Assembly (NCBI GenBank): GCA_963721445.1
Contig: CAVRIZ010000003.1
Span: forward strand, 60,176 to 124,175
From: DAIOEK01 sp963721445
GTDB lineage: Bacteria > Chloroflexota > Anaerolineae > Anaerolineales > Anaerolineaceae
DNA length: 64,000 bases
Direction: 5' to 3'
In this document: piece by piece, positions 46,030-55,195 of the stretch
How the letters are laid out: every line of letters begins with the position of its first letter
How positions within the stretch are numbered: the stretch's first letter is position 1
Program-made: the position numbers and the translations under genes
The notes under the pieces: model-generated
What the model saw: the letters and a program-made list of their open reading frames with translations, nothing else
What the model was told of the DNA's origin: nothing
The model's database searches: none

Positions 46030-47191
46030 ATGGATAATCTGCATCCGATTTATCTTGATTATTGTGCCACCACTCCAATCGCATCGGAAGTGGTGGAAGC
46101 CATGCTTCCGTATTTCAGCGAGAATTTCGGGAATCCTTCCTCTGTGCATCGATTCGGACAGAGGGCGGAAGCTGCTCTCGAACAAGCGCGTGAGGATATC
46201 GCCGATTATCTCCATTGCCTACCTGAAGAGATATTTTTTACCTCCGGTGGAACCGAAAGCAATAACCTGGCAATTCGAGGGACGGCTTTGGCAGTCCGAT
46301 CCCATTCCGGTAAAAATCATCTGATCACGACCGGTGTGGAACATCCGGCAGTGATAAACACGGTAACAGACCTTAGTCAGAATTTTGGGTTTCAAAGTAG
46401 TCTCGTTCGAGTGGATTCCGAAGGAAGTGTGAATCAGGATGACCTCGACCATTTAATCTCAGATCAAACGATCCTCGTCAGCACGATCTTTGCGAATAAT
46501 GAAATTGGCACCATTAACCCGATCGCTCAAATCGGCACACTTTGCCATCAAAAAGGTGTCCTCTTCCACACTGATGCGGTCCAGGCGGCAGGTTTATTGG
46601 CTATCAATCTCAAAGAGCTTCCGGTGGATCTGATGTCGTTAGGCGCGCATAAATTCTACGGTCCAAAAGGTGTCGGTGTTTTGTTTATAAGAAAGGGGAC
46701 ACCAATCCAGCCATTACAGACCGGAGGTTCCCATGAAAGGGGGTTCCGGGCTGGTACATCAAACATTCCCTATATTGTTGGGATGGCAGCTGCACTCAAA
46801 CTGGCAGTTCAGAGACGAAGCTGCCGATTCCATTTATCTCTCATCCTTGCGAGATCAGCTCATTGAGACCATCAAGCAAAAAGTTCCGAATACGATACTA
46901 ACCGGCCCACGGGTTGAACGTCTTCCCAACCACGCCAGTTTTGTTTTTCCAGGGGTGGATGGGAACGAACTGGTAACCTTATTGGACCATGCCGGATTTG
47001 CCTGTTCATCTGGGTCAGCCTGTAAAACCGGAGATCCGAAACCATCTGATGTCCTGTTGTCCATTGGGATCGATCCAAGGCATGCGCTTGGTTCTTTACG
47101 CATCAGTCTGGGTAGAGATACGATAAGAGACCATATAGAATCGTTATGCCAGGTTCTACCCGGTCTCATTCAGAAAGCGGAACTACATTAA
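46030..47191 (+). CDS. Cysteine desulfurase (IscS/NifS family, frameshifted)
   Basis: Two frames form one PLP enzyme of about 387 residues. The first (46030 to about 46,805) has YLDYCATTPI, the PLP-site His in TTGVEHPAV, HTDAVQAAG and the Lys of SLGAHKFYGPKGVG. The second has the mobile active-site loop CSSGSACKTGDPKP with the sulfur-accepting Cys. The break is near 46,805. It supplies sulfur to MnmA, whose gene starts 7 bases later, and probably to Fe-S assembly. An intact enzyme is expected, so a read error is likely. Confidence 0.9.
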
Positions 47192-47197
47192 ACACTT

Positions 47198-48253
47198 ATG
47201 GCCGAAACTATTATTGTTGGGATGAGTGGGGGAGTAGATAGCTCTTTTGCAGCCGCGTATCTTAAGAAACAGGGATATGATGTTATTGGCATCATGCTGC
47301 GGCTCTGGGCAGAAGAAGGTAAAGAGGACCTGAACCGTTGTTGTTCTCCAGACGCAATGATGATGGCCAGAAGAGTGGCTGCATTACTGGATATCCCATT
47401 CTATGTTGTAGATGCCCGAACAGAATTTCGCAATATTGTGGTTGAGTATTTTCTGCAAGGGTACACCCGGGGAATTACCCCAAATCCCTGCATTGTTTGT
47501 AATACAGAAATTCGCTGGAAGATCCTGATGCACCAGGCAGATAAATTTGATGCCACCGGAATCTCAACCGGTCATTATGCTCAAATAGATCAGACCAATG
47601 GGAAATTTCGGCTATTGCGCGGGCTTGACCGGAAGAAAGACCAATCGTATGTTCTTTCGATGTTACCCAAAGTATATCTCCAGCGAACATTTCTGCCACT
47701 GGGTTCATTCCAGAAAGAACAAGTACGAGCGAAATGCAAAGAATGGGGCTTGCCAACCGCCAACCAACCAGACAGTCAGGATCTTTGCTTCCTCGGAGAA
47801 TTGGATTATCGTCAGTTTCTTGAAAAATATGCGCCTGGGAAAAATGAACCTGGTGAGATTGTATCTTTGGACGGAAAAATTCAGGGCAGCCATACTGGTC
47901 TGGCAAATTACACCATCGGGCAAAGAAAAGGGCTTCGCATAGCTTACAAAGAACCATATTACGTTGTATCGAAAGATTACCAATCGAACCAACTGGTTAT
48001 CGGTTCCAAACAGAGTACCGGCAGGACATTGATTAACCTTACAAATGTAAATTGGTTGGAAAATCAAACATCATCTGAGTTTAAGGGGGATGTGAAAGTC
48101 AGGTATTCATCCACACCCAGAGACGCTACGATTCAAATTGCTCCCGAATCGGTAATAGTACATTTTTCTGAACCGATTCTGGATATTGCTCCAGGTCAGA
48201 TCGCCGCTATTTATCAGGGTGAAATTTGTTTGGGCGGTGGGATTATTGTATAA
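47198..48253 (+). CDS. mnmA: tRNA-specific 2-thiouridylase MnmA
   Basis: 351 residues. MSGGVDSSFAAAYL is the PP-loop ATP site; the catalytic cysteines lie in RCCSPDA-type and PNPCIVCNTEIRW segments and in the SQDLCFLGELDY region. It thiolates uridine 34 of tRNAs for Glu, Gln and Lys, using sulfur from the desulfurase encoded directly upstream. Coupled translation, no separate ribosome site. Confidence 0.95.
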   Translation: MAETIIVGMSGGVDSSFAAAYLKKQGYDVIGIMLRLWAEEGKEDLNRCCSPDAMMMARRVAALLDIPFYVVDARTEFRNIVVEYFLQGYTRGITPNPCIVCNTEIRWKILMHQADKFDATGISTGHYAQIDQTNGKFRLLRGLDRKKDQSYVLSMLPKVYLQRTFLPLGSFQKEQVRAKCKEWGLPTANQPDSQDLCFLGELDYRQFLEKYAPGKNEPGEIVSLDGKIQGSHTGLANYTIGQRKGLRIAYKEPYYVVSKDYQSNQLVIGSKQSTGRTLINLTNVNWLENQTSSEFKGDVKVRYSSTPRDATIQIAPESVIVHFSEPILDIAPGQIAAIYQGEICLGGGIIV

Positions 48254-48268
48254 TACGAACGGCATATT

Positions 48269-48547
48269 ATGACCCTACCCGCGTTCTTATTTGGTTTATT
48301 AATATCTACGATGTTTGGCGCCGCTTTTCATTTATGGAAAGATGGAGGTGTTCTGCGGCTATTGCTCTATCTATTCCTAAGCGGAAGTGGTTTTTGGGCT
48401 GGGCATGGACTTTCCTCTGTGGTGGGCTGGGATTTCTGGAAGCTGGGTCCACTCCGCCTGGGGTTTGCCATCCTTGGAACTATTGTTTTCCTCGGAGCCG
48501 GATATTGGTTATCCCTCATTAATACAGGGATTTCAACAAAAAAATAA
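48269..48547 (+). CDS. Small membrane protein, unknown
   Basis: 92 residues with three membrane helices (3-18, 30-50, 64-84) and a short polar tail. It begins 15 bases after mnmA, so it is the third gene of that operon. No family recognised and no ribosome site evident. Confidence 0.65.
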   Translation: MTLPAFLFGLLISTMFGAAFHLWKDGGVLRLLLYLFLSGSGFWAGHGLSSVVGWDFWKLGPLRLGFAILGTIVFLGAGYWLSLINTGISTKK

Positions 48548-48564
48548 TCAGTTCCTATAAAGCA

Positions 48565-48597
48565 AGAGAGACTGAATAGTCCATTCAGTCTCTCTTT
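48565..48597 (+). terminator. Terminator of the desulfurase-mnmA operon
   Basis: AGAGAGACTGAAT pairs with ATTCAGTCTCTCT around five bases and ends in TTTATA, 18 bases after the small membrane protein stop. Confidence 0.8.
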
Positions 48598-48662
48598 ATA
48601 TTCAGGCTAATGCATCATATGCAGGCAGGTGCAGGATCCTGCCTGCCAGAGAATTTGAATTC

Positions 48663-48875
48663 TTATGGTAATAAGATGACGTTGGATGCCTGAAGGCCTT
48701 TTGGACCTTTTTCCACCTGAAATTCCACAGCCTGGCCTTGTTCGAGGTTCTTAAAACCATCGCCTGTGATGGAAGAATAATGGACAAACACATCAGGTTC
48801 TCCATCGCGCTGAATAAAGCCATAGCCTTTGGTGGTATTGAACCACTTTACAGTACCTTGAACTCTGTCGCTCAT
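48663..48875 (-). CDS. Cold-shock protein (CspA family)
   Basis: 70 residues. GTVKWFNTTKGYGFIQRDG contains RNP1 and DVFVHYSSI contains RNP2, the two RNA-binding strands of the cold-shock fold. AGGAGTGAGG precedes ATG. The roughly 140-base stretch upstream (48876-49014) is long for an ordinary leader and may be the structured 5' region usual for such genes. Confidence 0.95.
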   Translation of the reverse strand: MSDRVQGTVKWFNTTKGYGFIQRDGEPDVFVHYSSITGDGFKNLEQGQAVEFQVEKGPKGLQASNVILLP

Positions 48876-49126
48876 TCCTCACTCCTTAATAATGAAAACT
48901 GGCTGCCTTGTTCTTGTTCTGAATGGAAATCCGTAACTAAATACGACCTGAACACCAGAAGATGCTCAAGTCGGTTTCCTACGGCCAATACATAATCAAG
49001 AACCACATACGAGAATTATTATATACATCAATATTTTCTGCTGTCAACAATATTAGAGGAGTATTAATCTGCAAGGTTGGCATACGAATTACTTGATTTG
49101 ATAAGATCGGGAAAGAAGAAAGAATC

Positions 49127-49157
49127 AAAAACTGGTTATAAATAACCAGTTTTTTTG
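49127..49157 (-). terminator. Terminator of the acidic-protein gene
   Basis: AAAACTGGTTAT pairs with ATAACCAGTTTT around AA. On the minus strand it is followed by TTTTTG, 20 bases after the stop at 49177; the plus-strand side also has a T run. Confidence 0.82.
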
Positions 49158-49176
49158 GTTTGTTTTGGAGATTTAT

Positions 49177-49413
49177 TTAATACTCTTCGTCATCATCCAT
49201 CCAAAGATCTTCATCTTCGTCCTCGTCAGCACCCATTTCATCCCATTCTTCCAGTTCTTCTTCTTCCTCGTCCCAGTCCTCGTCGGTCGCCATTTCAGCG
49301 TTGGGAGAATAAGTCAGACATCCGGAATCAGGATCAAACTCGACCTGGGCGGCGCTGCAATAACCATCATCCAGTAGGGCACAATCAAGGTAGTGGCAGC
49401 GAATTCTTGGCAT
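49177..49413 (-). CDS. Four-cysteine protein with a strongly acidic tail
   Basis: 78 residues. The first 35 contain Cys at 6, 11, 19 and 32 (RCHYLDC, GYCSAAQ, SGCLTY), like a small zinc-binding fold such as DUF1540. The rest is almost wholly Asp and Glu with a few Trp (residues 43-78). ATG has GGAG 10 bases upstream. The gene stands just downstream of VKOR. It could bind a basic partner or metal; function unknown. Confidence 0.65.
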   Translation of the reverse strand: MPRIRCHYLDCALLDDGYCSAAQVEFDPDSGCLTYSPNAEMATDEDWDEEEEELEEWDEMGADEDEDEDLWMDDDEEY

Positions 49414-49437
49414 AGCGTAATTCTCCTCTAATAGGGA

Positions 49438-49875
49438 TTAATTATTTAACAATTTCAAAGTTTTGTAAAGTGATATTCCAAATAAGGCAGTCATTATACT
49501 TGCAGATATCACACAATAAAAACAGATTGCCTTCAGTACTCCAAGCTCGATATAAGTGAGGTAGGCAGAAAACAGGAGGCCTACCAAGGTTGTGCCGAAT
49601 ATCGAATAATTAATCCAGTTGATTTCCCTTTTCTTCAAGATCAAGATCAAACTCATTCCGAAAATAAAGAGATAACTTAAGAAACCAAGGTAAGCAACTG
49701 GGATACCATAAAGCATTGAGTAACTACTATTATTCACCGAGCCGCAATCCCCTAATCCGGGGGCACATACGATTGAAGTTTTATACAATTTCACCCAGGA
49801 TAGGTAACCAGCATCCAATAAGCCTACAATCCCCAGTAGGAGAATTGTATAATTGGACTTCTTTAATAACCCCAT
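49438..49875 (-). CDS. VKOR-family disulfide-forming membrane protein
   Basis: 145 residues with four or five helices. The first periplasmic pair is in VCAPGLGDCGSVNNSSYS, and the active CxxC is ICFYCV near residue 120; the GIPVAYLGF helix is typical. It re-oxidises a thioredoxin-like partner and passes electrons to quinone, thus making disulfides in exported proteins. No fused or nearby DsbA-like partner is visible. ATG has GGAG upstream. Confidence 0.87.
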   Translation of the reverse strand: MGLLKKSNYTILLLGIVGLLDAGYLSWVKLYKTSIVCAPGLGDCGSVNNSSYSMLYGIPVAYLGFLSYLFIFGMSLILILKKREINWINYSIFGTTLVGLLFSAYLTYIELGVLKAICFYCVISASIMTALFGISLYKTLKLLNN

Positions 49876-49943
49876 GCATACTCCATCATTGCGGCTGCGA
49901 TTTTACCGTAAGATATCAAATCAGTAAACCCCCAAAAATAAGA

Positions 49944-52166
49944 TTACCCACCTCGTACACGGTGAACTTCCATGACATTTTGCAGATTTTCAATTTTCGT
50001 TAGTATTCGGCTCAATTGAACAATGTCCCCAACTTCAAGAACCACATTTATTACAGCCAGATTATGATTGATTTTCAAGTTTATGTCGACCAGATTAATG
50101 CTCTCATTTGTAAGAATGGATGATATATCACCCATCAATCCCTGTCGATCATACGCTTTTATCTGAACGGATACCGGATAGGTTCTGACGGGTTCTCCCC
50201 AGCTTACTTTGACTATCCGCTCCCGATCTCGCAAACGAAGGATGTTGGAGCAATCCTGGCGGTGGATGGTTGCCCCACGTCCTCGGGTAATATACCCGAT
50301 TATTTCGTCACCAGGGACGGGATTACAGCATTTCGCCATGGTAGTGAGTAATCCTTTCAAGCCCAAGACTGTCACGGTTTCCGTAGAGACTTTTGTTGGC
50401 GTGGCTGGATGTGGCGCGAGAACCTCTTCGACCTTTTCCTTTTCGCTCTCGGATATCCGGCTGATAATTCTGCCAATTGAAACATCACCACAGCCTATCG
50501 CCTGGTAAAAATCCTCTTGGTCATGGATGTCAAATTCCAGCATGAGTTGGGTTGTATCGATCTCAGTCAACCCCAACCGGCGGAATTCACGTTCAAGTAA
50601 TAGTTTTCCCTGGGTCACATTCTGGTCATAATCCAGTTTTTTAAACCATTGTTTAATTTTTGAACGCCCACGTTGAGTGGTGACCAGTCCCAGGTTTGGA
50701 TTCAACCAATCACGAGAGGGCCCCCCTTGTTTTGCCGTCAAGATCTCAACCTGATCACCAGTTTTGAGCGTGTAATCGAGAGAGACTAATTTCCCGTTGA
50801 TCTTCGCGCCACGGCAACGGTGTCCAATTTCAGTATGGACATGATAGGCGAAATCCAACGGAGTAGACCCGGTGGGCAGGTCGATAATATCTCCACGAGG
50901 GGTGAAGACATATACCCGGTCCTGAAAAACATCCGTTTTCATCCCCTCCATGAATTCCTGGGCATCATCGACATCTTTTCGCCAATCCATCAACCGCCGC
51001 AGCCAGTTCACCCGTTGTTCGAATTCATCGTCCCGTTTACGTCCTTCTTTGTAACGCCAATGGGCAGCAATGCCATATTCCGCGTTTTGATGCATCTCGG
51101 CAGTCCGGATCTGGACCTCAAGTGGTTTCCCATCGTCATAGATCACAGCGGTGTGGAGAGATTGATAAAAATTATCCTTTGGCGCGGCTATGTAATCATC
51201 AAATTCATTCGGGATTGGACGCCAGTGTGTGTGAATGACCCCTAAAGCCGCATAACAGGATGGAATGTCAGGAACAATCAATCGGACCGCGCGCAAATCA
51301 CGCACCAGTTCAAATGATTTCCCTTTTTCCATCATCTTGCGATAGATGGAGTAGATATGTTTAGGTCTGCCGCTGATCTCAACCTTGATACCTGCCTGAG
51401 TCAGATGCTGGGTCAGATTATCGATGGTCCTTTTGATCTGGTTTTCGCGATCTTCCCGTTTTTCAGCCAGTTGCTGCGCTATCTCTTTATATTTGTCGGG
51501 ATCCACATACCGGAATGCCAGATCTTCCAATTCCCATTTGATTTGCCAGATCCCCAACCTGTTTGCAAGAGGAGCGAATATTTCCTGGGTTTCGCGGGCG
51601 ATCCGACGTCGTTTTGATTCAGGCATGTATCCGAGAGTTCGCATATTATGCAAACGATCTGCCAATTTGATCAACACGACTCGAATATCATCTCCCATCG
51701 CCAGGAAGGTTTTACGCAGGGTCTCGGTCTTCAAGTCCCTTTTACGAGATTTTAGTGCTGCGGTTTCTTCTTCTTCAAATATGGATTGATCATCGATTTC
51801 TTTTACGATGACGCCATTATCCACATGTTGATCAGCGCGTGAAACACGCGGAAGATTGGTTAACTTTGTCACCCCATCCACCAGCTTGGCAATTTCATCT
51901 CCAAATTCATTGCGGATCTGATCGAGGGTTACTTCTGTATCTTCCACCGTATCATGTAATAAACCAGCAACTATGACTTCAGGCGGAACTTTCATCTCAA
52001 CCAAAATTGCCGCAACAGAAAGACAGTGGGTAATATAGGGTTCGCCTGAGGCACGTTTTTGTCCCTCATGTGCCTTTTCAGCAAGCTTATAGGCGCGTTG
52101 AATCATCTCCCGGTCTACCAGGTTATATGTTTCGGGCAAGCTCGCAAGCAGATTTTCTAACTTCAC
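49944..52166 (-). CDS. RelA/SpoT bifunctional (p)ppGpp synthetase/hydrolase
   Basis: 740 residues, full length. The HD hydrolase domain has HDTVEDT at 71-77, intact. The synthetase domain has the FELVRDLRAVRLIV and EFDDYIAAPKDNFYQSLH motifs. TGS (VFTPRGDIIDLPTGSTPLDFAY) and C-terminal ACT domains follow. It should both make and break (p)ppGpp. The start is a GTG whose first bases overlap the stop of a possible five-codon leader (ATG AAA GTG TAT CTG TGA); an upstream ribosome site is weak. Confidence 0.94.
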   Translation of the reverse strand: MKLENLLASLPETYNLVDREMIQRAYKLAEKAHEGQKRASGEPYITHCLSVAAILVEMKVPPEVIVAGLLHDTVEDTEVTLDQIRNEFGDEIAKLVDGVTKLTNLPRVSRADQHVDNGVIVKEIDDQSIFEEEETAALKSRKRDLKTETLRKTFLAMGDDIRVVLIKLADRLHNMRTLGYMPESKRRRIARETQEIFAPLANRLGIWQIKWELEDLAFRYVDPDKYKEIAQQLAEKREDRENQIKRTIDNLTQHLTQAGIKVEISGRPKHIYSIYRKMMEKGKSFELVRDLRAVRLIVPDIPSCYAALGVIHTHWRPIPNEFDDYIAAPKDNFYQSLHTAVIYDDGKPLEVQIRTAEMHQNAEYGIAAHWRYKEGRKRDDEFEQRVNWLRRLMDWRKDVDDAQEFMEGMKTDVFQDRVYVFTPRGDIIDLPTGSTPLDFAYHVHTEIGHRCRGAKINGKLVSLDYTLKTGDQVEILTAKQGGPSRDWLNPNLGLVTTQRGRSKIKQWFKKLDYDQNVTQGKLLLEREFRRLGLTEIDTTQLMLEFDIHDQEDFYQAIGCGDVSIGRIISRISESEKEKVEEVLAPHPATPTKVSTETVTVLGLKGLLTTMAKCCNPVPGDEIIGYITRGRGATIHRQDCSNILRLRDRERIVKVSWGEPVRTYPVSVQIKAYDRQGLMGDISSILTNESINLVDINLKINHNLAVINVVLEVGDIVQLSRILTKIENLQNVMEVHRVRGG

Positions 52167-52247
52167 AGATACACTTTCATGGACAAAACCTGATTGGTTT
52201 TGGTTGATACAAGTGTAATCAAAATGTCTGGATAGACAAGCACCAAG

Positions 52248-52907
52248 TTATACGGATATTTGTTCGAGCAGGTCTCTGAGAGGTAGGTCTGCCAGGGAAT
52301 TAATGCAAATATTGGCATGATCCAGGTTAAGACGGCTTGTAAGCGAATTCGGTACGGCTACGGTGAAGATTCCGGCCGCCTGAGCAGCAGTCACACCCAT
52401 CGGAGAATCTTCAATGGCGATCACCTGGTAAGGAAATAACCCTAACGCTTTGACGGCTTTCTCATACAAATACGGGAACGGTTTGGTCTGGACAACCTGT
52501 TCCCTGGTTATGACACAGGTGAAGTAATCTGATAATCCGTGTATACGCAAGTTACTATCCACCCATTCGAAGGAAGAACTGGATGCAATACCCAGATTTA
52601 TTCCCATTCTCCGTGCGTCATCCAGATAATTTATCACTCCAGGTAACGGTCTCGCTGATCGAAGTATCTCCAATTCCAAAGCTGCCTGTTTATCCCGGAT
52701 GGATTTTCCGTCCAGTTTATTACCGGTTTTAGATTCCAGGTAAATTACCGGATCGAAGTAATTTTCCGATGTGCCAACGGTAGATGCCCATAGATCAAAT
52801 GGTAAAACAACCCCATGCTCCCTGTATATTTCCATCCAGGCCTGATGGGTAGAAGCCTCTGTATCCAGGATGGTTCCATCAAAATCGAAAACAATACCTT
52901 TAATCAT
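52248..52907 (-). CDS. HAD-family phosphatase (beta-phosphoglucomutase-like)
   Basis: About 219 residues from ATG 52907, directly before the first HAD motif GIVFDFDGTILDTE; the upstream GTG has no better site. Motif II is in GIASSS, and the GVTAAQAAG and IAIEDSPMG motif III/IV regions are intact. It dephosphorylates or isomerises a sugar phosphate or a phosphoglycolate-like compound. Last gene of the 52248-56920 run, 13 bases after the Ldh2-family gene. Confidence 0.88.
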   Translation of the reverse strand: MIKGIVFDFDGTILDTEASTHQAWMEIYREHGVVLPFDLWASTVGTSENYFDPVIYLESKTGNKLDGKSIRDKQAALELEILRSARPLPGVINYLDDARRMGINLGIASSSSFEWVDSNLRIHGLSDYFTCVITREQVVQTKPFPYLYEKAVKALGLFPYQVIAIEDSPMGVTAAQAAGIFTVAVPNSLTSRLNLDHANICINSLADLPLRDLLEQISV

Positions 52908-52919
52908 GAATAAACGCAC

Positions 52920-54023
52920 CTAAAAGGGTAATGGATAATCGAATAATTGTAACTCAGACTGGATCGTCTTGAGCTCTTTTTGCAAACTTGGGAGAACCGG
53001 GATGCCGGTAATTTGGACCTTTTGTTCGTTTTCAAATTCTTTCTCGCCGGCCAGGAAAATCCGATTTTCATTTAATGCTTTGGGTGAATCGCGCAATTCA
53101 CGTAATAAATCACCGATATTCTTCTTGAATTCATGGATTGGCAGGAAACTCTCTATCTGAATTGCCATAAAGAAATGGCCGATCTTATATGGTTGTTTCT
53201 TTCCAGTAGAATCAAATCCAGTTAAGCCATGAAGAAAAGCTCCGGTCTGTAATGCAGATGATAGGATCTCCACAATTGTGGCCAAACCATAACCTTTGTG
53301 GCCACTATATTCTTCACCGCTGCCACCTAAAGGCAAAAGCGCATTCGTGTCTTCCGTCAATTCCTGTAATATTTGTTTGGGATGATGCGCGGGATTGCCG
53401 TCACGGTCGATCACCCAACCGTCGGGGAGAAGTTGTTCTTTCCGTGCGTATATCTCGACCTTTCCCCGCTGAATGATGGATGTCGCCGCGTCGAATAGAA
53501 ACGGGCAATCCATATCCGTCGGTGCCCCAAAAGCGATCGGATTCGTGCCAAGCATTGGCTGCACTCCGAATGTGGGCGCGATGGATGGTCTGGTATTGGT
53601 CACACTTAATCCGATCATGTCCGCCTTGACAGCCATCAAAGGATAATATCCCGCAATACCGTAATGGGTGGAATTACGGACTGCCACAGAGCCCATGCCA
53701 AACTTTTCGGCTTTTTCTATGGCAGATTCCATCGCCCGATAGCCGATGACCTGTCCCATTCCGTGATTTCCGTCCCATACAGCTGTGGTTTGACCATCCC
53801 TAATGACATCAATCCGTGTTACAGGGTGTTGGATTCCACCTTTGATTCGGTCGTAATACATCTTCAGCCGGCTGAGACCATGTGATTCGATCCCCCTCAG
53901 GTCAGATGCGATAAGCACGTCCGTACAAATGGCAGCGTCAGCGACTGGAACACCAGTTTTCAAGAACACTGCCTCGACAAATTTCCTCATTTCTCCAACA
54001 GGAACATGGACGGCATCCGTCAT
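52920..54023 (-). CDS. Ldh2-family NAD(P)-dependent dehydrogenase/reductase
   Basis: 367 residues. DLRGIESHGLSRL, the STHYGIAGYYPLMA catalytic His region and MLGTNPIAFGAP are signatures of the PF02615 family, which holds malate and ureidoglycolate dehydrogenases (AllD) and cyclic-imino-acid reductases. It lies between a pair of flavoproteins and a HAD enzyme in one operon. With HcnBC/SoxAB-like oxidases an imino-acid reductase role is likely, but ureidoglycolate oxidation is also possible given the AllF/AllG-like genes 11 kb away. ATG has GGAG 9 bases upstream. Confidence 0.87.
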   Translation of the reverse strand: MTDAVHVPVGEMRKFVEAVFLKTGVPVADAAICTDVLIASDLRGIESHGLSRLKMYYDRIKGGIQHPVTRIDVIRDGQTTAVWDGNHGMGQVIGYRAMESAIEKAEKFGMGSVAVRNSTHYGIAGYYPLMAVKADMIGLSVTNTRPSIAPTFGVQPMLGTNPIAFGAPTDMDCPFLFDAATSIIQRGKVEIYARKEQLLPDGWVIDRDGNPAHHPKQILQELTEDTNALLPLGGSGEEYSGHKGYGLATIVEILSSALQTGAFLHGLTGFDSTGKKQPYKIGHFFMAIQIESFLPIHEFKKNIGDLLRELRDSPKALNENRIFLAGEKEFENEQKVQITGIPVLPSLQKELKTIQSELQLFDYPLPF

Positions 54024-54036
54024 TGGATAATTCTCC

Positions 54037-55194
54037 TTATTTCAATTTTTCGGTCTCAGCAAATGAGCGCGCGGGTGACAATAGTTGCAGCAATAATTTA
54101 TCTTCCTCGTTTAAGGTTCCCAGTATCATCCGGGTGATCAATTCCCCCATGGATGGACCAAGCATAAATCCTTGCCCGCACATGCCGACCGCAAGAAGAT
54201 AACCCGGCATATTATCTGCCCAACCAAGAATTGGCAAGCCATCAGGAGTCATCGGGTATAGTCCACGCCAGGTTCTGCGAACACGAATATTACTCAAACG
54301 GGGCATCACTTCCACCATCCGTTTCGCAACCATTGGTAGAAAATCACTGGTTTCCTGGACATTATCGCCCCAGATACTTGGGTTCGGTGTTATGCAGAAA
54401 ATGATCTGCCCGGTGATGTGCTGATAGAAATAATAATTCGCCGATCCTGGCGAAGGACGGATATCCACCACCATGGGTTGGAGAAATCGAGCTACGGGTT
54501 CAGTGATTGCCGATTCATGCGAATCGGGTGTGACAGGTACATCTATCCCTGCCAACACTGAGAGCGGTCTAGCCCAGGCACCCGCCGCATTGATCACCAC
54601 TGCAGCATAATACTTACCCCCTTTGGTTCTGATTCCAGTGATCCTTTCGCCGGATCTGAGGAATTCGATCACCGGCTCATTAAAACGATATTTTGCGCCT
54701 AATTTTACCGATTGGACATAGAATGAGTGGATGGCAAGCAAGGGAGAAGCATTGCCATCTTCCGTCGAATAGGTTCCTCCGAGTAGACCTTCGTGGTTAA
54801 GATCAGGGACCACATCCAGCAATTGCTTCTGATCCAACCAGTTAATATTGAGATGGTACGATTTCTGGATGAGTAAAAGGTCCTGCAGAATTCGCTCTTC
54901 CCGCTCCCGATAGGCAACAAAAACATACCCGCCCTGAAACCATTCAATGTCATCCCCAGTCTGATCTTTCCACTGTGAGAACAACTCGATCGATCGCAGA
55001 CCCAGTTTTATTTTCGCGGGGTCGGAATGTGTCGCCCTCACTCCGCCGATTGCTTTTTTGTTCGAACCCTGCCCGACGCTGGGAGCAGAATCGACTACCA
55101 GGACACTGAGTCCTGCCCGGGATAAGTAATACGCCGTGGGTGTTCCTATGGAACCTGCACCAATGATGATCACATCGTAGGATTGTTGTTCCAT
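54037..55194 (-). CDS. DAO-family FAD-dependent oxidoreductase (HcnC/SoxB-like)
   Basis: 385 residues from ATG 55194, after GGAGGAGAAAT. The FAD-binding VIIIGAGSIGTPTAYYL starts at residue 8, and SNKKAIGGVRATH, VINAAGAWARPL and GLYPMTPDGLPILG are typical of sarcosine, glycine and opine oxidases. It overlaps the alpha-like subunit gene at the stop/start and probably forms a complex with it that oxidises an N-substituted amino acid or opine. Confidence 0.9.
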   Translation of the reverse strand: MEQQSYDVIIIGAGSIGTPTAYYLSRAGLSVLVVDSAPSVGQGSNKKAIGGVRATHSDPAKIKLGLRSIELFSQWKDQTGDDIEWFQGGYVFVAYREREERILQDLLLIQKSYHLNINWLDQKQLLDVVPDLNHEGLLGGTYSTEDGNASPLLAIHSFYVQSVKLGAKYRFNEPVIEFLRSGERITGIRTKGGKYYAAVVINAAGAWARPLSVLAGIDVPVTPDSHESAITEPVARFLQPMVVDIRPSPGSANYYFYQHITGQIIFCITPNPSIWGDNVQETSDFLPMVAKRMVEVMPRLSNIRVRRTWRGLYPMTPDGLPILGWADNMPGYLLAVGMCGQGFMLGPSMGELITRMILGTLNEEDKLLLQLLSPARSFAETEKLK

Positions 55195-55195
55195 A

